This document shows positions 41,222 to 52,620 of a stretch of DNA of 64,000 bases, piece after piece. The stretch is from contig NZ_LT629763.1 of the NCBI RefSeq assembly GCF_900105255.1, positions 3,015,001 through 3,079,000 of the forward strand, written 5' to 3'. Under the pieces are notes generated by a model that worked only from the letters and a program-made list of their open reading frames with translations, was not told where the DNA came from and did no database searches. The position numbers and the translations under genes were made by a program. This stretch comes from Halopseudomonas sabulinigri (GTDB lineage Bacteria; Pseudomonadota; Gammaproteobacteria; Pseudomonadales; Pseudomonadaceae). How positions within the stretch are numbered: position 1 is the first letter of the stretch; every line of letters begins with the position of its first letter.

Positions 41222-41252
41222 AAAGGCCCTGTTTACACAGGGCCTTTGTTTT
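41222..41252. terminator. Second terminator between rplQ and uvrA
   Basis: A 10-bp perfect stem AAAGGCCCTG/CAGGGCCTTT is followed by GTTTTTG on the plus strand. It lies 25 nt from the convergent uvrA 3' end. It probably serves uvrA, as its minus-strand copy ends in CCTTTTGC, and acts as a back-up for rplQ. Confidence 0.8.
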
Positions 41253-41276
41253 TGTGGGTGAGGGCAGCAGTGGGTT

Positions 41277-44111
<2,835 letters not shown>

Positions 44112-44291
44112 AGCCCATTACCCCCAGCCAGCAAAGCAGCCAAGTATACGGGTTTCGGGGTGGTGGCGGCAAAGGCAGCGGCAAAAAGACCTGGGCCTTA
44201 GAGGCTGTAACCGGGTGTGTCATAAAGTCGCCGGCAAATGCCGTGCACTGCCTTGGCAGCGTGTTAAAATCGCGCTTTTTTTGGAGCAGTC

Positions 44292-45662
44292 ATGCATCAG
44301 GCCGATTCCATGAGCCCGTTGGAGCGCCGCGCAGCCATCTCGCTGGCGTTGGTGTTTGCTTTTCGCATGCTCGGATTGTTCATGGTGTTGCCGGTGCTGG
44401 CGACCTACGGCCAGGGCCTGGCTGGCGCGACGCCGGTGCTGATTGGCATGGCGATCGGTTGTTACGGGCTGACGCAAGCGTTCCTGCAGATTCCCTTCGG
44501 CATGCTGTCCGACCGTATTGGACGCAAGCCGGTGATCCTATTCGGCTTGCTGTTGTTTGCACTGGGTGGCCTGGTGGCGGCGCAGGCTGACAGTATCCAG
44601 CAGGTCATTGCTGGCCGCATCCTGCAGGGCGCTGGCGCTATCGCTGCCGCTGTAATGGCGCTGGTGGCTGATCTGACGCAGGAGCAGAATCGCACCAAGG
44701 CGATGGCCATGATCGGCATGAGTATTGGCAGCGCCTTTGCTGTGGCGATGGTCGCCGGACCAGTGGTCGCGGGGTTGGCTGGCTTGCACGGCGTGTTTCT
44801 GTCGACCAGTGCGCTGGCGGTAGTGGGTATGTTGCTGGTGTTCTTCTGCGTGCCGACCCCGCAAACGCCCTTGCGTCATCGCGAGGCGGGTGTTGTCAAG
44901 GCTGCCTTTCTGCCGGCGCTGCGCAATCCCGACTTACTGCGACTCAACTACGGTATCGCTTCGCTGCACGCAATCTTGATGGCTACCTTTATCGCCGTGC
45001 CGCTGGCGTTGCAGCAGCACGCGCATCTGCCGAAAGAAGAGCACTGGTGGGTTTATCTGGCAGCGCTGCTGATCTCCTTCTTCGGCATGGTGCCCTTTAT
45101 CATCTATGCCGAGAAGCAGCGGCAGATGAAGCGGGTCGTGCTGGGTGCGGTGGCGGTCCTGGTGCTGGTGCAACCGCTGTTCTGGCTGAGCATGAACTCA
45201 TTGCCCTGGCTGGTGGCGACCATAGTGGTGTTTTTCATCGGGTTTAACCTGCTGGAGGCTACCCTGCCATCGCTGCTCAGCAAGATTGCCCCGGCTGGCG
45301 GCAAGGGCACGGCGATGGGGGTTTACTCCACCAGCCAGTTTGCCGGCGCCGCCCTTGGTGGGGTGATGGGCGGCTGGATGTTTGGCCACTTCGGGTTGGC
45401 TGGCGTGTTCATCGGTTGCGGGCTCTTGGCACTGTCGTGGTGGTTGATTGGTGTTACCATGAACGAACCGCCTTATGTGACCAGCTACCGTCTGGCGCTG
45501 TCTGCCGAGCAGGTAGACGAAGCAGCGCTGGCGGCCAGATTGCTGGCCGTGCCGGGGGTGGCAGAGGCAATCATCGTGGCGGAAGACGCCGCAGCCTATT
45601 TGAAAGTAGATACCAAAGAGCTGGATCGTGAGGCGCTGGACCGGGTTGTTGCACCCGTTTGA
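44292..45662 (+). CDS. MFS transporter, YajR-like with C-terminal YAM-type domain
   Basis: This 456-aa inner-membrane protein has 12 predicted helices (to ~390) and the MFS motif DRIGRKPV (~76-83). After the last helix there is a soluble domain of ~60 residues ([20 protein letters not shown] onward), as in E. coli YajR, where it has a ferredoxin-like fold. The substrate is unknown. It is divergent from uvrA and upstream of ssb, as in Pseudomonas. GGAG lies 5 nt before the chosen ATG. A second in-frame ATG (44310) is possible. Confidence 0.85.
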   Translation: MHQADSMSPLERRAAISLALVFAFRMLGLFMVLPVLATYGQGLAGATPVLIGMAIGCYGLTQAFLQIPFGMLSDRIGRKPVILFGLLLFALGGLVAAQADSIQQVIAGRILQGAGAIAAAVMALVADLTQEQNRTKAMAMIGMSIGSAFAVAMVAGPVVAGLAGLHGVFLSTSALAVVGMLLVFFCVPTPQTPLRHREAGVVKAAFLPALRNPDLLRLNYGIASLHAILMATFIAVPLALQQHAHLPKEEHWWVYLAALLISFFGMVPFIIYAEKQRQMKRVVLGAVAVLVLVQPLFWLSMNSLPWLVATIVVFFIGFNLLEATLPSLLSKIAPAGGKGTAMGVYSTSQFAGAALGGVMGGWMFGHFGLAGVFIGCGLLALSWWLIGVTMNEPPYVTSYRLALSAEQVDEAALAARLLAVPGVAEAIIVAEDAAAYLKVDTKELDREALDRVVAPV

Positions 45663-45689
45663 TCACCCCAGACAGAGAGGAGAAGAAGA

Positions 45690-46175
45690 ATGGCCAGAGG
45701 CGTCAACAAAGTAATTTTGATCGGTAATGTCGGTGGTGATCCCGAAGTGCGCTACATGCCCAACGGCAACGCGGTGGCCAACGTCACCCTGGCAACCACT
45801 GACAGCTGGAAAGACAAACAGTCTGGCCAGCAACAAGAGCGCACCGAGTGGCACCGTGTGGTGTTCTTCGGCCGTATCGCTGAGGTGGTGGGTGAGTACG
45901 CACGCAAGGGCTCCAAGCTCTATGTTGAAGGCCGCCTGCAGACCCGCGAGTGGGAAAAGGACGGCGTCAAGCGCTATACCACAGAAGTGGTAGTCGACAT
46001 GGGTGGTCAGATGCAACTGCTCGACGGCCGTCCCTCCGGTGGCGAGCAGAACATGGCGCCGCGTCAGCAGCCCTCGCGTCCGGCGCCGCAGCAACAGCCC
46101 GCGGCACAGCCTCAGCAAGCACCGCAGCAATCGGCTCCGGATTACGACAGCTTTGATGATGACATTCCGTTCTAG
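45690..46175 (+). CDS. ssb: Single-stranded DNA-binding protein
   Basis: The 161-aa protein has an N-terminal OB fold (~1-108, starting [20 protein letters not shown]) and a Gln/Pro/Ala-rich linker (~115-148). The acidic tip DDDIPF recruits repair and replication partners. It binds exposed single strands in replication, recombination and repair. It lies 27 nt after the transporter gene and is followed by a terminator. Confidence 0.97.
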   Translation: MARGVNKVILIGNVGGDPEVRYMPNGNAVANVTLATTDSWKDKQSGQQQERTEWHRVVFFGRIAEVVGEYARKGSKLYVEGRLQTREWEKDGVKRYTTEVVVDMGGQMQLLDGRPSGGEQNMAPRQQPSRPAPQQQPAAQPQQAPQQSAPDYDSFDDDIPF

Positions 46176-46218
46176 AATGTAGCTGTTGCCAAAACCCGGC
46201 ATGACCTAGGATGAATTT

Positions 46219-46240
46219 CCCCGGTCAGCCGGGTTTTTTT
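46219..46240 (+). terminator. Terminator after ssb
   Basis: The stem CCCGG/CCGGG with a TCAG loop is followed by TTTTTTT. An alternative longer pairing uses AAACCCGGC upstream (46192-46200) with GCCGGGTTT. Either way it ends the MFS-ssb transcript. Confidence 0.85.
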
Positions 46241-46329
46241 ATGGCTCGTGGAAAGCGCTGTGGTCCGATCAGGTGTGCAGACGTGGGCGGGTTGCCTCTG
46301 GGTTGCAAGCAAGCAAGAAGGGTTCATCT

Positions 46330-47007
46330 ATGTCAGAAGTGTATTTTGTGCGCCACGGCCAGGCCTCATTTGGTTCCGATAATTACGATCTGCTCTCGGA
46401 AAAAGGCCATCAGCAAGCGCGTCTGCTGGGTGATTACTTCAGCGCTCAGGGGCTGCAGTTTGATCATATGATCACTGGCGACATGGTGCGTCATCGCGAG
46501 ACGGCGCAGGGTATCTGTGAGGGGTTGGGTATTGCCGAGTCGAGCTTCGAGGTGCTGCCGGAACTCAACGAGTTTGACTTTCACTCGGTGCTGCACGCGT
46601 TTCTGGCTCAGCATCCGGATCAGGCGTTGCCCGACAAGCCGGTGGTGGCGGATTACTTCAAGCGGCTCAAGCAGGGCATCGTGCTCTGGTCGGAGGGCCG
46701 CCTGGAAGGTCAGCTACCGGAAACCTGGGCACACTTCGAAGAGCGCATTGTGCATGCGCGTGAGCACATCATGCGCCACTACAAGGGGCAGCGGGTACTG
46801 GCGGTCAGTTCCGGTGGGGCTATCGCCATGCTGGTGCGCCAATTGCTGGAGGCGCCGAGCAAGACCATGGTCGAGCTGAATCTGCAGACGCGTAATACCG
46901 GCTTGATTCACTGCGTGTTCAATCAGCGTTCGATGCGCCTGAGCAGCTTTAACAGTGTGCCGCATCTGGATGCTCCCGAGCGCCGCGAGCTGATCACCTA
47001 TACCTGA
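46330..47007 (+). CDS. Histidine phosphatase family protein (phosphoglycerate mutase-like)
   Basis: The 225-aa protein carries the family's phosphorylation motif FVRHGQASFG (R8, H9, G10), and the start at 46330 places it at the N-terminus. The second conserved histidine, usually within an SHGG motif, is replaced here by serine (AVSSGGAIAML, ~160). The acidic residue in ELNEFDFHS (~79) is kept. It might therefore be a phosphatase with altered chemistry or a non-enzymatic relative. An in-frame ATG 57 bases upstream is less likely. Specific substrate unknown. Confidence 0.8.
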   Translation: MSEVYFVRHGQASFGSDNYDLLSEKGHQQARLLGDYFSAQGLQFDHMITGDMVRHRETAQGICEGLGIAESSFEVLPELNEFDFHSVLHAFLAQHPDQALPDKPVVADYFKRLKQGIVLWSEGRLEGQLPETWAHFEERIVHAREHIMRHYKGQRVLAVSSGGAIAMLVRQLLEAPSKTMVELNLQTRNTGLIHCVFNQRSMRLSSFNSVPHLDAPERRELITYT

Positions 47008-47096
47008 CGCTGACCGGTGCGGCAGGTGACGCGCGACGATTGACACTGCACAATATGCGTCACAGCCAGATATCGGGATAAAAGGGTCAATCAAGC

Positions 47097-47975
47097 ATGC
47101 GCATGCGGGTTTTGCTGCTGGGAGAGGAAACACTGCTGGGACAGTCCCTGCTTAGCCAGGCGGCGGCGGAGGATATTGTTTTTTTGCAGGTCGGTGGCAA
47201 CGAAGCTTGCCAGCCCGCGGCGATCGACGGCTGGCTGGACGATCTGGCACCCGATGCCGTAGTCAACCTGGCGCACTACCACCAGCAGTTTCAGTTGGTG
47301 CAAGCCAGCGGCGAGCAGCTGGAGGTGTTGCGGTCCTTCAGCGAACGGCTGATCGAAGCCTGTGCGCAGCGCGATCTGCTGCTGTGCATGCTATCCAATA
47401 CCCGGGTGTTTGATGGTGAGAAAGGCACCGCTTACACCGAAAAGGATGAGTTGACCCCCATCGGCGAGCAGGGCGCCACCCAGGCGGCATTGGATGACCT
47501 GTTGCGTCAGCGCTGCCGCCGACACCTGTTGCTGCGCTTCAGCTGGTTGCTGGATGCCTCGGGCGATGGCTTGCTGGGGCGCCTGATCAATCAGCTGCAG
47601 GCCAGTCAGCAGGTCGCGCTGGCGGAAGAGTGGCGTGGCAATCCGACGCCGGTGCAGGATGCGGCGCGGGTGATTCTGGCAGCCATCAAACAGCTGGACT
47701 GCGACTCGGAGGTTTACGGCGTGTATCACTATGGTAGCGCCGAGGTGTCCAGCTGGATCAGTCTGGCGATGGGGCTGGGGCAGGAGCTGCGCATGCTGGA
47801 GCGGCTGCCGCAGGAGCCGGTTATTCAGCCGGTGGCCTACAGCGAGCAAGTGGCCGCGCAGTTTGAACCGCAAAATGCCGCCCTGAATGGTCGGCGCCTG
47901 CTACATGTGTTCGGCATCAAGCCCAGGGCCTGGCGGGTGGGGTTGAGCGAGCTGCTGCAACCCCTGGCCGACTGA
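47097..47975 (+). CDS. RmlD-like sugar-nucleotide-binding (extended SDR) protein
   Basis: The 292-aa protein follows the RmlD (dTDP-4-dehydrorhamnose reductase) pattern: LLLGEETLLGQSLL at the nucleotide-binding turn, a PDAVVNLAHYHQQF segment (~52-65), and SNTRVFDGEKGTAYTEKDEL (~100-119). The glycine-rich turn is degenerate, and the catalytic Tyr-x3-Lys is missing where TPIGEQGATQAAL stands. The gene is not near any rhamnose genes. It is likely a non-canonical or inactive member whose role is unknown. Confidence 0.65.
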   Translation: MRMRVLLLGEETLLGQSLLSQAAAEDIVFLQVGGNEACQPAAIDGWLDDLAPDAVVNLAHYHQQFQLVQASGEQLEVLRSFSERLIEACAQRDLLLCMLSNTRVFDGEKGTAYTEKDELTPIGEQGATQAALDDLLRQRCRRHLLLRFSWLLDASGDGLLGRLINQLQASQQVALAEEWRGNPTPVQDAARVILAAIKQLDCDSEVYGVYHYGSAEVSSWISLAMGLGQELRMLERLPQEPVIQPVAYSEQVAAQFEPQNAALNGRRLLHVFGIKPRAWRVGLSELLQPLAD

Positions 47976-47999
47976 GCTGTGATGCCCGTGCGGTTCTGA

Positions 48000-48698
48000 T
48001 CAGAACTTGTAACCCAGCCCTACCATGTAGACCATTGGATCGACATCAACATCAACCTTGAGGCGACCTACACCAGCGAGCTCGGTGTGGCCGGTGGTCT
48101 CGATGTCGATATAGCGCACCTGGGCGTTGAGCATCAGTTTGTCGGTCAGCATGTAATCGGCACCGACCTGCGCCGCCAGACCCCATGAGTTGTCCATGCT
48201 CAGACCATCGAAGCCCTTGGCTTCGGCCGAGCTGCTTACCTCTTCATCGAAGAACCAGGTGAAATTGATACCGGCTCCCAGATACGGCTGGAAGGCCGAG
48301 CTGTTGTGCATTGGGTACCAGACCGCACTCAGGGTCGGCGGCAAATGCTTCAGGGTGCCGAGTTTGCCATTCAGCGCAGACAACCCGGCCGGTGAACCAC
48401 TGACGCCAACATCATGGCTGAAGGGGGTGGCGGCGAGCAGTTCGATGCCCAGGTTATCGGTCACCATGTAGGCGAAGTTCAAACCCAGCTGGGTATCGCT
48501 GTCCAGGGTAGCGCTGCCACCCAGGTCGCCCAGCGCTGCGCTCTTGATACCGGAGCTGTCTTCATGCGGATCGACGGTGACCGCGCCGGCGCGCACAAGA
48601 ATGTCGCCGGCCTGGTGGGCCTGAGCAGTGATCGACACCGCCAGAAGTGCGGGAGCAAGCAGCAGGCTGGCGGACAATTGGGTGGCAAAGCGTGACAT
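48000..48698 (-). CDS. ompW: OmpW-family outer membrane protein
   Basis: The 232-aa protein has a signal peptide (cleavage after AQA at ~27) and the OmpW eight-stranded beta-barrel pattern: HQAGDILVRAGAVTVDPHED at the start, LNFAYMVTDNLGIELLAATP, and the terminal MVYMVGLGYKF with final aromatic. OmpW proteins pass small hydrophobic molecules. The start at 48698 follows GGAGA; an in-frame start 42 bases upstream lacks a ribosome-binding site. It is divergent from the DUF3450 operon and convergent with the RmlD-like gene. Confidence 0.88.
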   Translation of the reverse strand: MSRFATQLSASLLLAPALLAVSITAQAHQAGDILVRAGAVTVDPHEDSSGIKSAALGDLGGSATLDSDTQLGLNFAYMVTDNLGIELLAATPFSHDVGVSGSPAGLSALNGKLGTLKHLPPTLSAVWYPMHNSSAFQPYLGAGINFTWFFDEEVSSSAEAKGFDGLSMDNSWGLAAQVGADYMLTDKLMLNAQVRYIDIETTGHTELAGVGRLKVDVDVDPMVYMVGLGYKF

Positions 48699-48812
48699 GG
48701 TCTGTCTCCTTGATAAGTGAACAGGGACGACTTTAATCATCCGGCGCGGTGCAGATATTGATTTGGAGCAACAGACACGCGAGGCGGCCTGCGACAGGCT
48801 GCCGCAGAGCGG

Positions 48813-48841
48813 TTGAAGTCTGTGGGCGCAAAGATGATAAT
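48813..48841 (+). promoter_or_regulatory. Promoter of the DUF3450-TonB operon
   Basis: TTGAAG (48813-48818), a 17-bp spacer and GATAAT (48836-48841) form a plausible sigma-70 promoter 50 nt upstream of the operon's first ATG. The -10 lies inside the Fur box. Confidence 0.65.
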
Positions 48842-48851
48842 GGTTCTCTTT
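48833..48851 (+). promoter_or_regulatory. Fur box
   Basis: The site GATGATAATGGTTCTCTTT matches the common Pseudomonas Fur pattern AATGATAATNATTCTCATT at all but three or four positions. In the 7-1-7 scheme (TGATAAT-N-ATTATCA) it scores 11 of 14. It overlaps the -10 element of the promoter for the DUF3450-ExbB-ExbD-TonB operon, so Fe2+-Fur should block transcription when iron is plentiful. Confidence 0.72.
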
Positions 48852-48890
48852 TAGGTCAAGTCAGGCCATCACCCCTTGGGGAGAATGTGA

Positions 48891-49649
48891 ATGAAAGCAG
48901 TTTGGCTAACGGCATTGTTGAGCCTGCCATTGGTAGCGCAGGCGCAATCGGTGCAGCAGGCGCAGCAGCAAAGCAGTGAGCTGACTGCTGCCGCGGTGGC
49001 GTCGCAGCAGCGGATTGATCAACTGGACGACGCTACACGCAGCGCGCTGGAGACCTACCGGCAGGCCAATCAGCAGATCAGCCAGTTGGGCGAATACAAC
49101 AGTCGCATGGAGCAGGTGGTGGCGCAGCAGCAACAGGAGCTGACTAGCCTGCAGGAGCAGTTGGGCGGCATTGAACACACCCAGGCCGAGATGCGCCCGC
49201 TGATTCGGCGCATGGTCGAGTCACTGGAGCAGTTTATCGCCGTTGATCTGCCGTTCCTGCCCGAAGAGCGCGAGGATCGAGTCGCGCGCTTGCAGGACCT
49301 GTTGGTGGATCCTGAGGTCAGTATCGCCGAGCTCTACCGCCGGGTGCTTGAGGCGTACCAGATCGAGAGCGACTATGGCCGCACGCTGGAAGCCTGGCGT
49401 GGCGAGCTGGTCCAGGGTGACGACGCGCGAGTCGTCGAGTTTCTACGCGTGGGACGCCTGATGCTGTTTTACCAAACGCTGGATGGCCAGGAGCAGGGTT
49501 ACTGGGACAGCGCAACGCGCAGCTGGCAGCCGCTGCCCAGCGGGTATCGCCGCACGCTGGATCAGGGGTTGGCGATTGCCCGCACTGAACAGATGCCGGT
49601 GATGTTGCGCTTGCCGCTGCCTGCGGTCAGCCAGGAGGTGACGCCATGA
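48891..49649 (+). CDS. DUF3450 periplasmic protein of the TonB-accessory operon
   Basis: The 252-aa protein has a signal peptide (cleavage after AQA at ~19). A glutamine-rich coiled-coil region follows (~20-100), and the DUF3450 C-terminal part (~105-250) includes RRMVESLEQFIAVDLPFLPE and RVGRLMLFYQTLDGQEQGYW. DUF3450 genes are commonly found beside MotA/TolQ/ExbB genes in gammaproteobacteria; the molecular function is not established. It is the first gene after the Fur-controlled promoter and overlaps the next start by 4 nt (ATGA). Confidence 0.82.
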   Translation: MKAVWLTALLSLPLVAQAQSVQQAQQQSSELTAAAVASQQRIDQLDDATRSALETYRQANQQISQLGEYNSRMEQVVAQQQQELTSLQEQLGGIEHTQAEMRPLIRRMVESLEQFIAVDLPFLPEEREDRVARLQDLLVDPEVSIAELYRRVLEAYQIESDYGRTLEAWRGELVQGDDARVVEFLRVGRLMLFYQTLDGQEQGYWDSATRSWQPLPSGYRRTLDQGLAIARTEQMPVMLRLPLPAVSQEVTP

Positions 49650-50998
49650 AGCGCCTATGGATAGGATGTTTGTTGATGACGCTGCTGCCGCTTGGGCAAG
49701 TGCAGGCGCAGGCGCCAAGTAAACAGGATCTGCTGCGCAGCATTCGTGAAACCCGTAGCGCGGAAGAGGCGCAAATGCGCGCCCGTGAGCAGGCCTTCGT
49801 GCAAGAGCAAGGTCGGCAGCAACAGCGCATGGCCGCGGCGGTGCGCGAGCGGGATCAGCTGCAGGCCAGCGCTGATGCGCTGGATGCCCGCTTCAAACAG
49901 CAAAGTGAAGCCCTGGCGGCGGTCAAGGCCGAGCTGAGCGAGCGCAGTGGCAACCTCGGCGAATTGTTCGGTGTGGTGCGTCAGGGTGCCGGCGATACTC
50001 GCAGTCAGTGGCAGGACTCGCTGCTCAACAGCCGCTTTCCGGAGCGATTGAAAGAGCTGGATGCATTGGCGCAAAGCCAGCGTATTCCTCAGGTAGAGCA
50101 GTTGGAACAGTTCTGGTATCGCCTGCAGCAGGACATGACCGCCAGCGGCGAGATCAGCCGCTATGAGGCCCCGGTGGTGGACCGCCACGGCCAGACACGC
50201 GCACAACAGGTGGTCAGCGTGGGACCTTTTGTGGCGCTGAGCGAGCAGCAATATCTGAGCTATCAGCCGGACAGCCAGCAACTGGTCAGCCTCGAGCGCC
50301 AGCCAGATGGGACGGGTTTGATCGCTGATTTTGTCGGCCCGCGTGAGGCGCTGGCTGACCTCTGGCTGGACCCTTCGCGCGGCAGCGTGCTTGACCAGCT
50401 GCAACGCAAGCCGCAGCTGCTTGAGCGGGTAATGCAGGGCGGTATTGTTGGTTACGTGATCATTGTGCTGGGGGTGTTGGGAATCCTGCTGGCGCTGGTG
50501 TGTCTGTTCTGGCTGCAGGGCGTGCAGCGCCGGGTTGACCGTCAGGCTGCCGATCTCGACAACCTGCAGGCCAACAACCCCCTGGGCCGGGTTCTCAGTG
50601 TCATCGGCAGCCACCCGCGGCTGGAAGAGCTGGATACCCTGGAGCTCAAGCTGGATGAGGCCATCCTCAAGGAAACGCCCGCGCTGGAGCGGTGGCAGGG
50701 GTTGATCAAGCTACTGGCGGCGGTGGCACCCTTGCTCGGTCTATTGGGTACCGTGACCGGCATGATCGCCACCTTCCAGGCGATCACCCAATACGGCACC
50801 GGTGACCCCAAACTCATGGCCGATGGCATCTCGCAGGCACTGGTGACCACGGTGCTGGGTCTGGTAGCGGCCATTCCGCTGCTGTTCATGCACAGCCTGG
50901 TGGGGGCGCGCAGCAAGGCGCTAATTCAACTGCTGGAGCAGCAGAGTGCCGGGCTGATCGCCCTTCATCTGGGTGGCGGAGACAAGCCGCGTGATTGA
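49646..50998 (+). CDS. MotA/TolQ/ExbB proton-channel family protein, TtpC-like
   Basis: The 450-aa protein has a signal peptide (~1-23) and a long periplasmic part containing a coiled coil (~30-115). Three C-terminal membrane helices follow (~267-290, ~353-377, ~398-420); the last two carry the ExbB/TolQ channel pattern (AAVAPLLGLLGTVTGMIATF). This large form resembles TtpC of the Vibrio TonB2 system, which is required along with ExbB2, ExbD2 and TonB2. It probably helps couple the proton gradient to TonB. It overlaps the flanking genes at both ends. Confidence 0.85.
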   Translation: MKRLWIGCLLMTLLPLGQVQAQAPSKQDLLRSIRETRSAEEAQMRAREQAFVQEQGRQQQRMAAAVRERDQLQASADALDARFKQQSEALAAVKAELSERSGNLGELFGVVRQGAGDTRSQWQDSLLNSRFPERLKELDALAQSQRIPQVEQLEQFWYRLQQDMTASGEISRYEAPVVDRHGQTRAQQVVSVGPFVALSEQQYLSYQPDSQQLVSLERQPDGTGLIADFVGPREALADLWLDPSRGSVLDQLQRKPQLLERVMQGGIVGYVIIVLGVLGILLALVCLFWLQGVQRRVDRQAADLDNLQANNPLGRVLSVIGSHPRLEELDTLELKLDEAILKETPALERWQGLIKLLAAVAPLLGLLGTVTGMIATFQAITQYGTGDPKLMADGISQALVTTVLGLVAAIPLLFMHSLVGARSKALIQLLEQQSAGLIALHLGGGDKPRD

Positions 50999-51506
50999 CG
51001 CTTTCTGGCATCTGCGGAGTTTTCTCGACAGCGGCGGCTGGGTGCTCTGGAGCATCCTGCTGGCCACGGTGCTGTTGTGGACGCTGATGCTGGAGCGCCT
51101 GTGGTTTTTGGCGCGCGTGTTTCCGGCCGAGGCCAAGGGCTATCAACAAGCCTGGCTGGGGCGTGGTGAACGCCGCAGTCTGGCCGCGCGGCACATCCGG
51201 GGGGCCTGGCTGTCGCAGGCGCAGCAGCGGCTTAACCGCTATCTGCCGATGGTGCGTGTGCTGATCGCGCTGTGTCCGCTGTTGGGGTTGCTCGGTACGG
51301 TAAGCGGCATGATTCAGGTGTTCGACGTCATGGCCCTGAGTGGCAACGGCAACCCGCGGGCGATGGCCGCTGGCGTGTCGCGCGCTACCGTGCCGACCAT
51401 GGCCGGCATGGTCATCGCCATCAGTGGATTATTTTGTCTGGCGCGGCTCGATCAGCAGTCGCGTCGGGCCCTGCAGCGGTTGTCCGACCGCCTGCGTCAC
51501 GAATAG
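50991..51506 (+). CDS. exbB: ExbB-like proton channel protein
   Basis: The 171-aa short ExbB protein has three membrane helices: ~10-35, then ~95-120 (LCPLLGLLGTVSGMIQVF, the ExbB/TolQ core) and ~140-160. With ExbD it forms the proton-driven motor for TonB. The GTG at 50991 is chosen because GGAG (50978-50981) lies 9 nt upstream, which gives an 8-nt overlap with the previous gene. A GTG 18 bases upstream (50973) is also possible. Confidence 0.88.
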   Translation: MIDAFWHLRSFLDSGGWVLWSILLATVLLWTLMLERLWFLARVFPAEAKGYQQAWLGRGERRSLAARHIRGAWLSQAQQRLNRYLPMVRVLIALCPLLGLLGTVSGMIQVFDVMALSGNGNPRAMAAGVSRATVPTMAGMVIAISGLFCLARLDQQSRRALQRLSDRLRHE

Positions 51507-51517
51507 GAAGTTACCCC

Positions 51518-51931
51518 ATGCGGATGCGCAGACACCACAGTACGGCGGATGACGAAGCCGGTATCGACCTGACGCCGATGCTGGATATCGTGTTCATCAT
51601 GCTGATCTTCTTCATTGTCACCAGCTCCTTCATCAAGGAGTCGGGTATTACGGTTGAGCGGCCCTCTGCCGCCAGCGCGGCCGAGCAGCCCAAGGGCAAT
51701 ATTCTGATTGCGGTCAGCGCCGACGGCGAAATCTGGATCGACCGCAAACAGGTGGACATTCGCGCCGTGCGGGCCGCGGTCGAGCGGATGCGGGTGGATC
51801 AGCCCGACAGCACAGTCGTTGTGCAGGCCGACAAGGACGCCCGCAGCGGTCTTGTTATCCGCGTGATGGATCAGGCCAAGTTGGCGGGTGTTGAGGCGGT
51901 GGCGCTGGCCGCGACGGCGGAAAGCCGCTGA
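51518..51931 (+). CDS. exbD: Biopolymer transport protein ExbD
   Basis: The 137-aa protein has one N-terminal membrane helix, LTPMLDIVFIMLIFFIVTSS (~18-37). Its aspartate (D23) corresponds to the proton-carrying Asp of ExbD/TolR. The periplasmic ExbD/TolR domain follows. It begins 11 nt after exbB, and its stop overlaps the tonB start by one base (TGATG). Confidence 0.92.
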   Translation: MRMRRHHSTADDEAGIDLTPMLDIVFIMLIFFIVTSSFIKESGITVERPSAASAAEQPKGNILIAVSADGEIWIDRKQVDIRAVRAAVERMRVDQPDSTVVVQADKDARSGLVIRVMDQAKLAGVEAVALAATAESR

Positions 51932-52620
51932 TGCGATTGCTGCTGAGCTTTATCGGCGCTGTGCTGGTGGCGCTGGCGCTGTTCACCCTGATGGTGCTGC
52001 TGATCATGCCACCAACGGACGACCCGCAGGCGCCGCAGGAGCTGCTGCGCATAGGTGTAGTGCGCAGTGTCAGTGATACGGCCAGCGAAGATCCGAGCCA
52101 GCAGTTGCAGCGCCCGGAGCGTCCCGAGCCACCCGAACCGGTCACCGAGCTCCAGGTGGATGCGCCCACTGCGCAGCAAATGCCCGATCTGCAGCTACAG
52201 ATAGAAGTGCCGCAGTTGCAGAACGCGCTAAGCCTGAGCGTTGCTCCGGCGCAGAGTGATTTGCGCCCGGCGCCGGCTGCACCCGCTCCTGCGCCTGCGC
52301 CCAGTCCGGCTGCTGCCGCGCCTCCGCCCGGCAGCGCCGAAGAAGTGACGCCACTGGTAGATATTCCCCCCAATTACCCGCGCCGGGCCCAGTCTGCTGG
52401 AATCGAAGGCGAAGTGACCCTGCGCTTTACCATCACCCCGGACGGCAAGGTAGAGAATCTGCGGGTGATTGCCGCTGAGCCGCCCGGCGTGTTCGAGCGT
52501 GAGGCCCGCCGAGCGGTCAGCCGCTGGCGCTTTTCACCGCGGCGGGAAAACGGTCGCGCGGTGGCGCGCGACGCCACCAAAACGCTGTACTTCCGCATGG
52601 AAAAGGGGCGACGCAGATGA
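51931..52620 (+). CDS. tonB: TonB-family energy transducer
   Basis: The 229-aa protein has an N-terminal membrane helix (~5-26), a proline-rich periplasmic spacer (~55-75 and ~110-135) and a C-terminal TonB domain (~140-229). The latter has NYPRRAQSAGIEGEVTLRFT and the closing WRFSPRRENG. It transmits the ExbB/ExbD motor force to outer-membrane receptors. At 229 aa it is short like Vibrio TonB2 rather than TonB1. No receptor gene is in the window, so it must serve distant ones. Confidence 0.9.
   Translation: MRLLLSFIGAVLVALALFTLMVLLIMPPTDDPQAPQELLRIGVVRSVSDTASEDPSQQLQRPERPEPPEPVTELQVDAPTAQQMPDLQLQIEVPQLQNALSLSVAPAQSDLRPAPAAPAPAPAPSPAAAAPPPGSAEEVTPLVDIPPNYPRRAQSAGIEGEVTLRFTITPDGKVENLRVIAAEPPGVFEREARRAVSRWRFSPRRENGRAVARDATKTLYFRMEKGRRR

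Noticed and set aside
44112-44291. LexA/SOS box for uvrA
   Set aside because: No CTG-N10-CAG with the usual AT-rich core was found; only short unrelated CTG...CAG fragments such as CTGCCTTGGCAG.
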